Shown in pieces: positions 46,292-57,968 of a DNA stretch of 64,000 bases; the first letter of the stretch is position 1; each line of letters begins with the position of its first letter. The notes under the pieces were generated by a model. It saw nothing but the letters and a program-made list of their open reading frames with translations. It searched no databases and was not told the origin of the DNA. The DNA is from Breviolum minutum Mf 1.05b.01. Its lineage: Eukaryota > Sar > Dinophyceae > Suessiales > Symbiodiniaceae. Location: NCBI GenBank assembly GCA_000507305.1, contig DF241147.1, positions 8,161 to 72,160 of the forward strand. The letters are read 5' to 3'. A program made the position numbers and the translations under genes.

Positions 46292-46487
46292 CTCGACGAG
46301 GAGGTTCGCGTCCACCTTCGATCGGCACCCCAACTTCATCCTCATCCCAGCTGCCATCCTGAGGTACTGGTGGAAGTTCTCTGGGGCGCATCTGCCTCAG
46401 TCTGGACTCTTCCCTCATCTTTGCTGACCAAAACGGGTTCACCAACACAGTTCTAGCTGGCCAAGATGAGCTCCTGCCACCATCCAT
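45225..46487 (-). pseudogene. N-terminal gag segment of the copia element, frameshifted
   Basis: 420 codons from the ATG at 46,487, the natural polyprotein start (37 bp after the LTR and 22 bp after the primer site). The first 66 or so residues exist only here. The remainder repeats the gag sequence of the long frame, with a Glu/Gln-rich coiled-coil-like stretch ('EENLQLKEEIERLRQRE'). The 13-bp deletion shifts the frame after 'DPVQM', ending it ten codons later. In the intact element this sequence would run straight into the frame ending at 36,358. Confidence 0.85.
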
Positions 46488-46509
46488 CGCTTAGCAGAGG
46501 AACGACTTT

Positions 46510-46523
46510 GGGCTCATAACCCT
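46510..46523 (-). promoter_or_regulatory. Primer-binding site, half-tRNA (initiator Met) type
   Basis: Coding-strand AGGGTTATGAGCCC abuts or slightly overlaps the 5' LTR end. Its complement, GGGCTCATAACCCT, equals the anticodon stem-loop of yeast initiator tRNA-Met (anticodon CAU). This is the class used by Drosophila copia and yeast Ty5, which prime from a cleaved half-tRNA rather than the 3' CCA end. No TGG-start site is present. Confidence 0.75.
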
Positions 46524-46665
46524 TCGAATTGGAAGTGCAAACTCGCACCTTTTTGATCTAAAATAGGCCTCAGTGGTAGTCAAGGATCCGCCCTGACAAG
46601 AGAAAAGGTACACTTCATGATTTGTGCACCTGAAAACACATGTGAGAATGTCAATCCACTGACAC
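46522..46665 (-). repeat. 5' LTR of the copia element
   Basis: 144 bp, carrying one extra A relative to the left LTR. It should hold the element's promoter and transcript start, but at this length no core motif could be singled out. Confidence 0.93.
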
Positions 46666-47292
46666 TTTCAAAGGTTTTTTTCTGGAAAAACCTCCTTATT
46701 TTGAAGGCCAACTTTATAATCAACAATTCCAGGGGATCAGAGGACTACTATTTTAATGGTCTTTGACTTCCAGGGAGTTAACACATCTTCCATGAAAAAA
46801 ACACAGTTTAAGTTTAATTGTTTTTCTTCACAGCAATTTTTGCCAGCCCAAGTGTTAGATAACATCCTTTAAACACCCAAAAATCTGCCGTGCTACTCTT
46901 CCAAAAAACACCGCTGAAGATCGGAAAAAGGGAACAAAAAATCTTCGCACCAAAAATGCTGGTTTCATGGTGAATCAAAAAATCCGAAAGTCCATGAAAC
47001 ATAGACATGAAAATCTATATATATATATACATATCACTCACCAACAAACCAAAAAACAAAACATCAAGCCGCCAAACCGCAGTGTTCCGTTTCTTTTTCA
47101 CCCCGTAAAACGCCGTGTTTTTTTTGAAAAAAAAACTGAGCTCTCGCACAGGTCAGCACCACTTCCGATAGGTTCCAGTATAAAGGGTGGGATCACAAGA
47201 GATCTGGTGGTTCTAACCTCGAAATTTACACAGATCATTTTGAGTGAGAATCGTGGGAAGTAAGTGAGTATAGTTGAATCACGTGGTTACCT

Positions 47293-47396
47293 TGTTGGTG
47301 GTGGTTTTTCACCAACCCATCTGAAAAATATGCTCGTGAAAGATCATCTTCCCCAAATAGGGGCGAAAAGAAGAAATATTTGAAACCACCACCTAG
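47293..47396. mobile_element. MITE-like foldback, family B
   Basis: Ends built on GTTGGTGGT(GG)TTT and AAACCACCACC, with the interior 'ATCTTCCCCAAATA' shared with other members. Confidence 0.65.
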
Positions 47397-47437
47397 TTAC
47401 CTTTATACCAAAATATACCATAGGAAATTGAAGGGGT

Positions 47438-47551
47438 ACCCCCTCCTGCAATGCCACGTTTTGCTGGAAATCGGGACATATTAAGGGTTTATGAAGCCCA
47501 TCATTGTCCCTTAATATCCCTAACGTGGCATTGGGGGTCTCCCTGGAAGTC
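47438..47551. repeat. Imperfect hairpin
   Basis: Arms CCTGCAATGCCACGTTTTGC and its approximate complement, with inner arms GGACATATTAAGGG and CCCTTAATATCCC. A MITE-like structure without a second copy seen. Confidence 0.6.
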
Positions 47552-49302
47552 AAAAGACTATTTATTGAGTGGTTTTTGTGAAGAAAAAAACGGTATTTTA
47601 GTAGGGAGTTGGTTCATTAACAATTCCAGGGTGGAAAATCATTTGAATGGTCGGTTTGACTTACAGGGATCTTGCTGAAGGAACATTAGGGATCTTGCTG
47701 AAGGAAAAAAAATGGTGAAAACTGACGTACCTGAACGTGTTAGATGCTGCTTCCACGAAATATTACTGGCAAGTTTGACCCCTGAAAAATCGATGCTTGG
47801 TTTAGATGAAGACTGGGGACCTTCGGAGGCCTACTTTGCAGGGCTGTTTTTGCTGTTAGTTTCAAGGGGTGTGGATGCTTCCTTGGGCCCTGCCACAACA
47901 CTGTAAACGGTGGATGTTTGGTCGTTAACAGGGTTCCGTTTATAAAAATGAGAACAGATTACTGTGAAGAAATGGGTTTTCAAGTTTACAGACACACATG
48001 TTCCCATCAACTCCAGGTTTTTTTGCACGTTCTTACAACCGAGGATGTTCATTTCAGCACGCTGAGTGAGGAAGCTGCCAGATCGGTGCAAAAAAAAACA
48101 ACCAGCTTTACCTGAGAGTCTTATGATTACCCAAAGATGTGATGTTTTGTATACCTACATCTCCAGACCCAAAAACACAGCTACCGTAAGTCGCGTGAAA
48201 CATAGGAATCCCAATCAGCACAACTGAGGTTCCCCTTTTGTCTGCGAAAACGTTGTTTACACTTTCTTTCTCTTAACCAAAACACCCGGAAAACATAGGA
48301 ATTCCTGACAGTTCGCCCATGAAAATCCCCCATCGAAATCCTGGAAAATACCATGAACAAATGGTGGAAAACTTCCAGCCGGCGAAATGTTAATTTACAG
48401 GAGTGTAACTATCATTTTTTTCAGGAGCTAAACTTGGACTTCAGGGGTCTAACAAATGTTGTACCTGGTTGTTCCTGGTTGTTGCGTCTTTTCACTCACA
48501 CGGCTGTAAATTCCCCCTGTCACGGGCGTTTTCTTGGCCACCCTGACAATATCTGGCATGGCAGACAAATCCTGGCGCCAAAAGGTGTTCACCACATGTT
48601 CAGTGAAGATTCTGTAGGATGTAGCGATGTTCAGTTCACCAACTTTACACAAAAATTCCCTGAATTTGATGTTTACTTCACCAAGTTTACAAGAAGTTTT
48701 CCCAAAATAACGTATCCCGTTCCGGGAGGGAAAGGAAAACAAATTCGCCCCCCCCCCCCGGATAACTCGATCCGATCTCTTTTTCTTGGGAAGGAATTTC
48801 TAGATTGGCCATCCGTCCGTTGGCACACACACGGACAAAATGGGAGTCGTGACCATCATGGAAAAATTTCATCCTCGAATTAGTTTGGTTGCCAAACAGG
48901 TGTTTTGTGAATGATGGCAGAATCCTCACAGATCCCCTCCAAAAAAAAATACACTCCCCGGATCAACTCAAAAACATGTCGACAAAAAAAAACAACAACT
49001 GCCAGGCGATGACCCAGCCGTGACCCAACTTCATTGGAGGGTCCTGTTTTCAACCTTTGATTGATGTCGGGTCACGTTTCAACTCACCATCCCTAGAAAG
49101 GGTGGAGGAATTGCTCCTTCAAATCGGTAAACTTACCTAGCAAACCCTGGTGTAAACATACCCTCGCTAAAAACACCGCAAACCATTCGAGAAGTGATCA
49201 AAACCCCGGGAAGTGACAAACAAACCATCTGGCTTAAATGATGCCTAAATGGAATATAATATTTCACCAAGCTAGATTTCCCTGAGCACAATTTGAAGTC
49301 AC

Positions 49303-49422
49303 TACTGTTGATGGATGGTTCAGAAATCCCCAACAACCACCTGGGATGTAAACAAAACACCTGTAAATAATGGGATGAACAACCAACCTCAACTGGTGAG
49401 TTTACCGGATCTCTTCCATCAA
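49303..49422. mobile_element. MITE-like element, family D (right end decayed)
   Basis: Starts TACTGTTGATGG, has the 'AACCACCTGGGATG' and 'AAATAATGGGAT' interior, and ends in the diverged GGATCTCTTCCATCAAG. Confidence 0.6.
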
Positions 49423-49806
49423 GTTTTGCCCGGATATATCTCTGCAACAGACACCCACCGCATCAACGTGCACCATCCCCCAGCGCGCACCAATTGCCCA
49501 GTAGTTTCCAACCATCGATAGCCCAATTGTCTGGAAACCGTTGCGCCTCGGAGTTCCCGGGAAAAGAGGATCTGGGCAAATTACTATACCCTTATGCTCC
49601 AATCCCTTCCGCAAGTGGTTTTGGAGTAGGTCTTGGGTACCTAAACACCTTCTCACAGGGCATTTGGAGCACTGGGGATACGTAAGCACCAAGAATTTCA
49701 GGTACCTTAAATGCAGGGCTTCCTGAACCTTATTGTTCGACTATTTTTGGGGGGTGGATGTTCCCTTAGGCATTACATACTGCTTACATGTTGGTGATAT
49801 AATTCT

Positions 49807-49911
49807 TACCCCTCCGAAAACTAACATGACGGAAAATCCATCATGAATGAAGATGTATTTCCTATTGAAAATGGGGATTTTCCAATGTCATGTTAGTTTT
49901 CAGGGGTGTAA
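49807..49911. mobile_element. MITE-like foldback, family A
   Basis: 105 bp with about 24-bp inverted ends, TTACCCCTCCGAAAACTAAC and its complement. Confidence 0.8.
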
Positions 49912-50348
49912 ACCTGAAATAGGGGGATTTTTGGCGGGGAGATTCCCTTACCTAAACGCCACCTTTTTGGGGTGACCGACCGTTTGCCGAGGTAAAGGAT
50001 GATCTGGAAGCTAGATTTTTTCATTTCATCAACAATTCCAGGGTAAACATTTGATGATTCTATAGGTATTGTTGCTTTTTTACACTTGAATTAGTTGGTT
50101 AATTTATTGGTTGATCAATCAATGTTGTTGGATTGAAGTAGTTTTTTAATGTTTTTTGTTTGACTTCTGGGGATTTATATCCAACAACCCTGAATATGTT
50201 ACCCTCCCTCAAAACTAACGACACCAGCGAGTTTTTAACCCCCCCCCCCCCGTGGAAAAAAAGGGGATCCACGAGCCCTCAAAAAAATAGATATATATAT
50301 ATATATATATATGGTTTACAAATATATGCCCCCAGACATTTAACATAA

Positions 50349-50473
50349 TGTTGATGGTTCAGAAATCCGGGATCAACTCACCAGTTGAGGAAAAGGTAGT
50401 TGAAATCCCATTATTTACGTTTGGTTTTAGCATCATCTCAGGTGGTTGTTTGGGATTTCTGAACCATCAACAG
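50349..50473. mobile_element. MITE-like foldback, family D
   Basis: Perfect ends TGTTGATGGTTCAGAAATCC and its complement. Best-preserved member of the family. Confidence 0.8.
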
Positions 50474-50492
50474 AAGATGCCATAAAAAGACC

Positions 50493-50600
50493 ATACACCC
50501 CCGAAAACTAACATGGAACCTAAAAATGGATGGTTTTTCATAGGAATCTCCTCTTCTAGGGGTTCATTTTCAGGTTCCATGTTAGTTTTCGGGGGCGTAT
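50493..50600. mobile_element. MITE-like foldback, family A
   Basis: 108 bp with nearly perfect 29-bp inverted ends including CCCCCGAAAACTAACATGGA. It lies 20 bp from the family D element on its left. Confidence 0.85.
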
Positions 50601-50790
50601 CTTAAAGCCGTTTCGTCACCTTGTTCCGTGGCCGAAACCATCGAGAACACCATCCCCCCGGCTGGGTCATCCCAACATTCTGAGGGCACGCCATTGGCCA
50701 ACAAGGACACTTGCTCAGTACCTGGGAACACCGAACACCAAAAACACCGAAACGGGGAAGCCGTGGTTAAATAAGGAAGTTGGAGGTATT

Positions 50791-50888
50791 CTAGTTGGTG
50801 GTTCCAACCCACTTGAAAAATATTAGTCAAAATGGGAATCTTCCCCAAATAGTGGTGAAAATAAAAAATGTTTGAAACCACCATCTAG
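50791..50888. mobile_element. MITE-like foldback, family B
   Basis: Ends CTAGTTGGTGGTT and ACCACCATCTAG. The interior AAAATGGGAATCTTCCCCAA is shared with 58,673-58,763. Confidence 0.75.
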
Positions 50889-51509
50889 GAGGTATTGAGC
50901 TGGCTGTTGTAGCTGGAAAAGATGAGGAAATTTGGGGCAGCATTGGGAAAATCGTGGGGCAACACGGATGGTTTTTGCTGGTTTTGGAGGGGTAAAGTTG
51001 AGGGGGAAATTTTCGCATCCAACTAACTATAGGTCCCGAAATCTACAAACAAACTCAATTGAATCCATCCGTTTTTAAAGAAGTTTCTCATGGCAATTTT
51101 TAGACATTGAAAAAAACAGAAGGCAAACTGGCACTGGTATAACTATACTTATAGGGAAGCTAGGTAAAATCCACGTATATGAATACAGGACGGTGAGATG
51201 CTTTGAAACATCTTTGCCACTATCAACGAAAAGCAATGTAATAGACATGGACCGAAACCAATTCTTTCTGTTTTGGTTCAAATCGATTGTAATTGTGTTT
51301 ACAACATCACCTGGAACACATATAGACATAGTGTACCATTTTCGTTTTGACAACCGTGCGCGGCAAGTTCATGAAAATGAATAAACAGCAACAACAACCA
51401 TTGTTCCCAATATAGTACTGCTTGAATCTGTTCGAGATTCACAACTCCAGGCTTTCTCCCAACTATTTGTTCCCAAATCTTTTTACCCAATTGGAAAACA
51501 TAAAATCAC

Positions 51510-51669
51510 CGAAAGGGTGACTCTCCCTCTCCTCTCCAAATTCCACCACCATCCCATCATCATCATCATTCACCGGGCAGACATCGTCCGAGGTACGATT
51601 CACCAGAAGTTCTTTGGGACCCAAAATGCTGACCATCGGAGCTGCAAAGTCTAACTTCGTGATATCCAC
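51510..51669 (-). CDS. Candidate exon, unrecognised protein
   Basis: 160 nt on the minus strand bounded by CCACCCAG and a GT. It reads 'VDITKLDFAAPMVSILGPKE', later 'NDDDDGMVVEFGEERESHPF'. The composition (acidic cluster, no repeats) looks like real coding sequence. No family recognised. The plus strand is less convincing here. Confidence 0.4.
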
Positions 51670-51819
51670 CTGGGTGGGTTGTCAGTTGCCGCTGTCATGT
51701 GACTAGTGACTAGTGAGGTGATGTGAGTGTTGTTTTTCCCCAGATAGCGATAGCTATAGGGGTTCTTACTTCCAATAGGGGGGGAGGGCGACGAACCACT
51801 TTTGCGCATTGGACGTGGC

Positions 51820-52190
51820 ACCAGAATGCCATTGCAGGGTGCAGTGGACGTGGTGCAATTGCTGGGTGCCATTGTAGTGTGCTATGGTTGAGTGGACGTG
51901 GTGCCATTGCTGGGTGCCATTGTAGTGTGGTTGGGGGGGAGGGTGACGACCAACTTTGGGGGAGTGGACGTGGTGGCATTGCAGGGTGGCCAATTTTGGC
52001 GGAGTGGACGTGGTGCCATTGGCGGAGTGGATGTGGTGCCATTGCAGGGTGCCATCGCAGTGTGCTTTGGTTGGGGGGGAGGGTGACGACCAAGTTCGGA
52101 GGAGCCGACGTGGTGCCATTGCCGGGTGCCGTTGTAGTGTGCTATGGTGGGGGGGGTGACGACCAACTTTGGGGGAGTGGATGTGGTGTG
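51820..52190. repeat. Minisatellite of GTGGACGTGGTGCCATTGC-type units
   Basis: Degenerate tandem and higher-order repeats (GGACGTGGTGCCATTGC, GGGTGCCATTGTAGTGTG, GGGGAGGGTGACGACCAA). All long frames through it are by-products. Confidence 0.85.
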
Positions 52191-53054
52191 TTTGATAACA
52201 CAAAAATTGGTTTTTGCTATCTGGGGTCTATGCTGGTATAATTTTGGGGTACAATGAAAAAACACTGTTGACAAAGTGAGGCCACCAAAAAAAGCAGTTA
52301 GAAGTATGGGGTTATAGTTGTATATATTTAAATATATATATATATACATACAATTCCACTTCTAGGGGTGAAATAACCCCAGTTTGTCAGGAAATAAGGC
52401 TTTAATAGCCGGCCTCATTAAGGGAAACCAATGGGTTGTCATAAGCCCTGATTCATAAGGGACCCCGGCTATTTTGTTTCTGGGGGTGCCTTAGGGAACG
52501 GGGTAGGTTGACAAGCCATACCTTCCATGGGAACCCACCAACCGTAACCTTCCAGGGAACGAGAAAACATATCCCACCCATGGGATTCTGGAAAGTCATC
52601 GACTCAAAACTGCCGGCTGAGAGTTTTTTGTAGTGGTCATTATCCATGTATCACTAAAACTTGACCCAGCATGCCCGATGTACTGGGGGAACATACCAAG
52701 ATTCCCAGCAAAAAACCCAAGGATTCTTTCCCAAAAGGCAAGAACAAGGTCCAGCTTTTCCTATCTCAAAAACTGCTGTTAAGTCAAAAAAAATATGACA
52801 CTTAAAAAGATGCTGCCAATTTTCAGCTTTAAAGGACATAGATAACGAAAAGCCAGCCTTTTTAGGCACAAAACAAAGAACATCAAGACATCCAATTGTT
52901 TGTCTACAACTTGACCTTTGAATCAGCCTCCAATTTTACCACCCACCCACTACACCGCTTGAGGTCATCACTTGGGTGCTCTGTGAAAGACCCCAACGAC
53001 TTGTCACCTTATTGGTGGAGATGAATGGTTTTGTGTGGATAGCATCCCAAAGTT

Positions 53055-53191
53055 TACCCTCCCTGAAACTAACCAAAACGCCCCTTGAAAATGGGCCATC
53101 CCACGCACCAAAAGGAAACGATCGTATTCCAACCATATCAACTATCCATTCTTCAGGTGCGAAAATGCTGTTAGTTTTTTTTGGCAGGGTA
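53055..53191. mobile_element. MITE-like element, family A (longer variant)
   Basis: TACCCTCCCTGAAACTAAC at the left and an interrupted GTTAGTTTTTTTTGGCAGGG at the right. The interior AAAGGAAACGATCGTATTCC is shared with 59,629-59,751 and 62,191-62,300. Confidence 0.75.
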
Positions 53192-54311
53192 ACATGGTTC
53201 ATGTCAATAGGAGATGAACCGAACTTGGACATCATCATTTGTAGGTTCCATGTCAAACTTGGGAAGTGTATCAACCAAAATTCCACGCCTTACCAGCCAC
53301 TGGCACCGGTAAGTGTTTTCCAGTTGAGACTCCACTCTTTCTTTGAATTCTGAGTGAAAAAACCGGGATGCCTGTTTGATAACTTGATAACATGCTTTTT
53401 GGGAGGGCATGTTTTTCGTGGTATCTTATATCACTGGTGGTAAAGTTTAAAGAGTCTCCAACGTCCACAAAAGTCTAAAGTCGAATTCAACAGTGGACTC
53501 GTGACATGAAGCATGAAATATTGGTTGGGTTGCTTCATGACAGGATCGTCATGATGCCTTACTATGGTTCCTAATATAACTTGGAAGTATCATTTCCCTA
53601 CATAATGCTGTCAACAACCTGGGTTGTGATCACTGCTCAAGTAGTGGTATCCCCATCCACTGGAACAAGTGTCTCTGCACTTTTCTCAGGTGAGAAACGT
53701 GGAAACACCCACAGTCACATACCTGTGTCACCTACCTTTGGCAATTTTCTTAGCACCTTTGCTTTTGACAAACCTCAGAAGCTATAGTTTTTGCTTGAAA
53801 GAATGCCATTCTCATGGTTTGAATGTTGGCAGTCTATGACTAGTTGGTGGTTTCAACGTCAAAACTTGGATCTTGGCCACGATGCTTGGAAAAACAAAGA
53901 TATTCTCCCAAATGGTGATGAATGATGGTGATTTGCCATGGCAGAATCCCTAGTACAGAATCACCAAAAAAAACAAATCCAAGTATCTCCTATTAAAATG
54001 GTGATTTTCCATTGTCATGTCAGTTTTTTGAGGGGTGAATCAAAATGAATGGAAAATACATAAATCTTCCCCAAGCTTCGCTTTCACAACATTTCTTGAT
54101 GTCTGACCCTTTTTCACACGACTTCAAAATTGGGGATCCCATGTGTTTTGCAGAAGCGAAAGTGTATATGTGTTCCCACCCCCCCAACCACCGGTTTGTC
54201 ATATCATCCGTGGTTTTTCTTCAATGTTCGTCGAGGAATGAAACATCTCAAGTTGGGATCCCCAAGGTGTTTTTCTGGTGTGTTTCCTTAATGAGTTTCA
54301 CCATTGTTTCG

Positions 54312-54391
54312 AGTTGGTGGTTGAACCAACCTGTCTCAAAAATATGCGCAAGTCAAATTGGAAAAAAAAAAAATCTTTGAAACCACCACTT
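54312..54391. mobile_element. MITE-like element, family B
   Basis: Ends GAGTTGGTGGTT and AAACCACCACTT; a shortened interior. Confidence 0.55.
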
Positions 54392-54805
54392 AAATAGATT
54401 GTTTGATAGTATAAGTGAGCCCTGTAAGTCAAGCCGACCATTAAAAATGAAATAGTCTACCCTGGAATTGTTCATGAAGTAAATTCCTACTTTCAAAATA
54501 AGGGGAGGTCTTTTCGGTTCAGCCGACCATTTTCTTGAAATGGCCAATGGAATTGCAGGGTAGAAGGGTTTATCATCATCCAAAAGGAAGCTTACCTTGG
54601 GCATGGCCCCTTCCCAGGATTCCAGTGACCACCAGGATTATGAACCATTTTTAGGATCGGGAATCCCATCCTAAACCTTTGAAATTGCCACTGGCATCCT
54701 GGGAAGGGGCAAATCCCCCAAAGCTTACCATTTTGAATCATCCATGGCTGGTGTGAACCCCAATTGCGACCCTTTGCTCCGACCATCACAACGACTACCA
54801 GCTAC

Positions 54806-54812
54806 CACTACC

Positions 54813-54880
<68 letters not shown>
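54806..54880 (+). repeat. (CAA)n microsatellite
   Basis: An almost uninterrupted run of about 25 CAA/ACA triplets. Confidence 0.95.
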
Positions 54881-54881
<1 letters not shown>

Positions 54882-54984
54882 CTTTTTCATCACTTCTTCA
54901 AACATCCTAACCTCCCCAATGAAAAAACCCGCCAATGTCATTTGTTTTCCTCCAAGTCACAGTGAGATTCAAGGTAAAGAGAAC

Positions 54985-55073
54985 CGCTTCTTCCAAGTAT
55001 TCCGGTGGACTCTCCACCTTCCCCTCGTTGAACTCAGTACGCGATATGCCATGCCGTGGCAAGGAGGTGAAAT
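54985..55073 (-). CDS. Candidate exon, unrecognised protein
   Basis: 89 nt between AATCTCTTAG and a GT on the minus strand. It contains 'SLPRHGISRTEFNEGKVESP' followed by 'PEYLEEA'. It looks coding, although the plus strand is also open. Confidence 0.35.
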
Positions 55074-55330
55074 CTAAGAGATTTTTCAGCATGGCCAAAT
55101 GAAGATACTTGGATGTTCCAGGAAGTTAGTAGATGGTTAAACCTACTTAAACCTACTTAAACCCATTCAACGAGATTGCAAATTCCTGATCCATTGGTAT
55201 GGAAATTCCTTGACAAGAAACCACACCAAAGCAAATCTGGAAAAAAACTATCATAACATTTCACCTATGCCAACATACTGAGAAAAAACATTTCTCAAGG
55301 TGGTTGTTAATCGCCAGTGCTGAAAAGTAC

Positions 55331-55440
55331 TACTGTTGATGGCTGAAATCCTGCACCACCTGAGATGTACAAAAAACCTTATAAATAATGGGATATTCAC
55401 CATATCAACTGGTGCAGGATTTCAGCCATCAACAGTGTAG
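55331..55440. mobile_element. MITE-like foldback, family D
   Basis: TACTGTTGATGGCTGAAATC and its complement at the ends, with the AAATAATGGGAT core. Confidence 0.8.
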
Positions 55441-56389
55441 TAGATAGTTTCAGAGAAATCCCGGCGCACTCAACTATGGCCCCATTCAACTGCTATTTCC
55501 CTACAAGCCACGCGGATCATTAAAGTGAAATTGTCTACCCTGGAATCATAAACCAAGGGTCAACCAGTTGATATGATAAATATCCCATCATTTTTGGGAT
55601 ATGTATATACCTATAGTGGAAGTCAAACCAAACCATTGAAGCCGAAGTCCGTCTACCCTGGAATCATTGATGAAATAACCCCCCCCCCCCACTAAAACCA
55701 ATGTCGTCGTCATTGCGGGTCAAAAAAACTCGTGGACGTAAACGACTTCCAGGGGACTATGTTCAGTAGGAAAATACATCTTCCAAACCCTATAATTTTC
55801 AGGCTACATGTTAGTTTTCTCATTCAGGGGACATTATTTTGGTGGTATGAAGGACGGGTCGTGTTTATCCCATTATATCTGCATCTTAAAACCGACGACC
55901 AAATGACGATTCACCAACGTACCAAATTTGGCAGTCGCCATTTTTGTTTGGCTCGGCAAACAACCTTCCCTTTACGAAAACACCCCACAAATATACCCTT
56001 CGGGGACCTTTTGTCGACCAACCAAATAAATATTTTTTTGGAAGAGACCCATTATTTTCAAGTAGTGATTCATAATCAACAATTTCAGGGAACTTATTTT
56101 TTTTCTTTGCCTTCCAGGGTTTATATATAATGAACCTGAGGTCAGTGTTTCACCCGTTTTTTCTTAGGCGAAAAATCGATAGACATCGTTGTTTCAGAAG
56201 TCATCAAACAACCAAAGCGACGGCCAAAAGTTGTTCATGCATTCTTTTGAGGCCCCAAAACGGGAGGGTGGAAACATCTCAATCACACCCCAAACAGGTG
56301 AACAAAGCTTCTATCACCAATTCTTTTGACCCGAACTTGGCCATGATTTCATCCTAACATCCCCCAAAAAAAAAACAAAAAACAATAAT

Positions 56390-56501
56390 TACACTCTGGT
56401 AAACTAACATAGCTGGCTGGAAAATCCCCATTTTCAATAAAAAATACATCTTCAATCCGGGTCCATTGTCCAGCCAGCTATGTTAGTTTACCCGGAGGGT
56501 A
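56390..56501. mobile_element. MITE-like foldback, family A
   Basis: 112 bp with about 31-bp inverted ends including GGTAAACTAACATAGCTGGC. Confidence 0.85.
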
Positions 56502-57422
56502 TGCCCCTTTCCTCCATTTGTTCCAATGAATCTTCAAAATCAACCCGATAGGTAGGTTGAAGAAAAACGAACACAACCAACCTTTCCCCAAACGAACACG
56601 CCACGCCAAAAAACCCACTGAGTCAACTGGGAAAAAAAACAAAAAAAATCATCAAATCCAAGCCATCGAGCCGACCCCCTTGGGTTTTTTCATCCCATTT
56701 TTGTTTTTGATGTCCAAAAAACGTCTCTTGCCGAAACATCCCAAATGCTGGTTGTTTTATAGGGATCCCAAAAACATGAAAAAAAAACAAACATGAAAAA
56801 AAAAACATAAGTTTCCATCATGCTGGTTGTTTCATAGAGGATCCTTAGAATGGTCTGTTACTATAATCTCCATATAGCTGTCTAGTAGAGAATACCCCAA
56901 TATGCACTAAAACAACTAGATCTTTTTCATTGCTCACCTAGAATACCAATATTTAGATAGGAAAAAACTGTTCTTTTTTAAAGTGTACCAAGGTCATGTT
57001 CATTTTCCCACAATTTTTACATCCTGAAAACTTGTGAGACAATCACACGAACCATATCCCAAAAAGTCAAAAATTAAAATGAAATAGTCTACCCTGGAAT
57101 GGTTGATGAAGTAAACCCCTTACGGAAAAACCATGTCGTCGTTGCAGGTCCAAAAAAGATGCAATAAAATAGTCAAAAATCCGACTTCCAGGGACAAAAT
57201 TTTGCTGCCCCTGATTTTTTTTTGAAGCTCCAAAAGACATTGGTGGCGTTCTCCAAGACGAAGCGGAACAAGTCCATTCTCGTTTCTGGCGACAACGGGT
57301 GCTGTCGGTTCAAAACGATGAGAAAAATGTGGCCGGAAAAATCGCATGATTTCTACCAAGTGGGCCCCTACAAGTGAAAAAATGGGAGTAATATGGGGCC
57401 CCAAAAAATAGCTTCACAAATG

Positions 57423-57546
57423 GTTAACCCTCCCGAAGTTTGACATATTGGCCCCTGAAAAGTTACGCTTACCAATAGGAAGCCGGATCGTCTTCCTTTC
57501 CCGCCATGGCTTTCAGGGGCGAGCTGTTAAACTTTGGGGGTGTAAC
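57423..57546. mobile_element. MITE-like element, family A relative
   Basis: GTTAACCCTCCCGAAGTTTG at the left and TTAAACTTTGGGGGTGTAAC at the right, with inner CCCCTGAAAA and TTTCAGGGG. Confidence 0.7.
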
Positions 57547-57721
57547 TGGGGTTATTTCACCCTGAAATAAGTGGAGTTTCCTACTTATAACTGGTGGCTC
57601 GGGGTCCACTTTCTATAAGCCACATCTTTTTTGTTCCCAGAAGTTTCTTTGGGCCGCCTTTCTGATAGTTCGTCCCCTGAAAATGGAAAACACCATTGGA
57701 TGTGTCCTGGAAACATCCAAA

Positions 57722-57814
57722 TCTTTGGTCCACTTTCAGGAGTGGAGGAGAAAACAGAATTTTTGGTGTCATCCCTCGTGTCGTTTTTGAAGAAGCACTC
57801 ATCCATTGCAGCAT
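57722..57814 (-). CDS. Candidate exon, strand uncertain
   Basis: On the minus strand a strong T-tract acceptor (TTTCCATAAAG) precedes 'AAMDECFFKNDTRDDTKNS'. The plus strand over the same bases is also open ('VEEKTEFLVSSLVSFLKK') after CACTTTCAG. The left boundary is approximate. Confidence 0.3.
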
Positions 57815-57968
57815 CTTTATGGAAAAAAAAAGTACATAAACGCTTTATGAAAAACCAGCATGGTCTCCCTTTAAGGGGGGAGAACTTTTCAAACCCATAC
57901 AGTATAAATTCCACACCAATTTAGGGACCCCCAACAAACTCTCCCCTCAAAAAAACACGGGGAAAAAA

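Larger units (their letters stand above)
36127..46673 (-). mobile_element. Ty1/copia LTR retrotransposon with 8-bp flanking repeat
   Basis: The element reads on the minus strand: 5' LTR at the right, 3' LTR at the left. Domain order is gag, protease, integrase, RT, RNase H, which defines the copia superfamily. The 8-bp sequence TTTCAAAG lies directly outside both LTRs (36,127-36,134 and 46,666-46,673) and fits a target-site duplication. The usual copia duplication is 5 bp and the outermost base or two overlap the LTR edge, so its exact length is open. LTRs are short and differ by one base. The polyprotein frame has no stop from 44,873 to 36,358. Two single-N joins with adjacent duplications make the internal length (10.5 kb as assembled) unreliable; without the duplicated blocks it would be nearer 8.4 kb. 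Confidence 0.93.

Noticed and set aside
44547-46456. Plus-strand frames of 163-175 codons within the copia element
   Set aside because: They are antisense shadows of the gag coding region and occur twice only because gag is duplicated.
46505-46525. A possible tRNA-Met gene (GGGCTCATAACCC stem-loop)
   Set aside because: Only the anticodon arm is present, with no acceptor, D or T arms. Its place beside the LTR makes it the primer-binding site.
49807-50600. Bacterial-type terminators or structured ncRNA in the hairpins
   Set aside because: The same inverted ends recur with different interiors at many sites, which identifies them as MITE-like elements.
51723-52349. Long frames of 172, 145 and 155 codons on both strands
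   Set aside because: They run through a GTGCCATTGC-type minisatellite; the translated repeats follow the DNA repeat.
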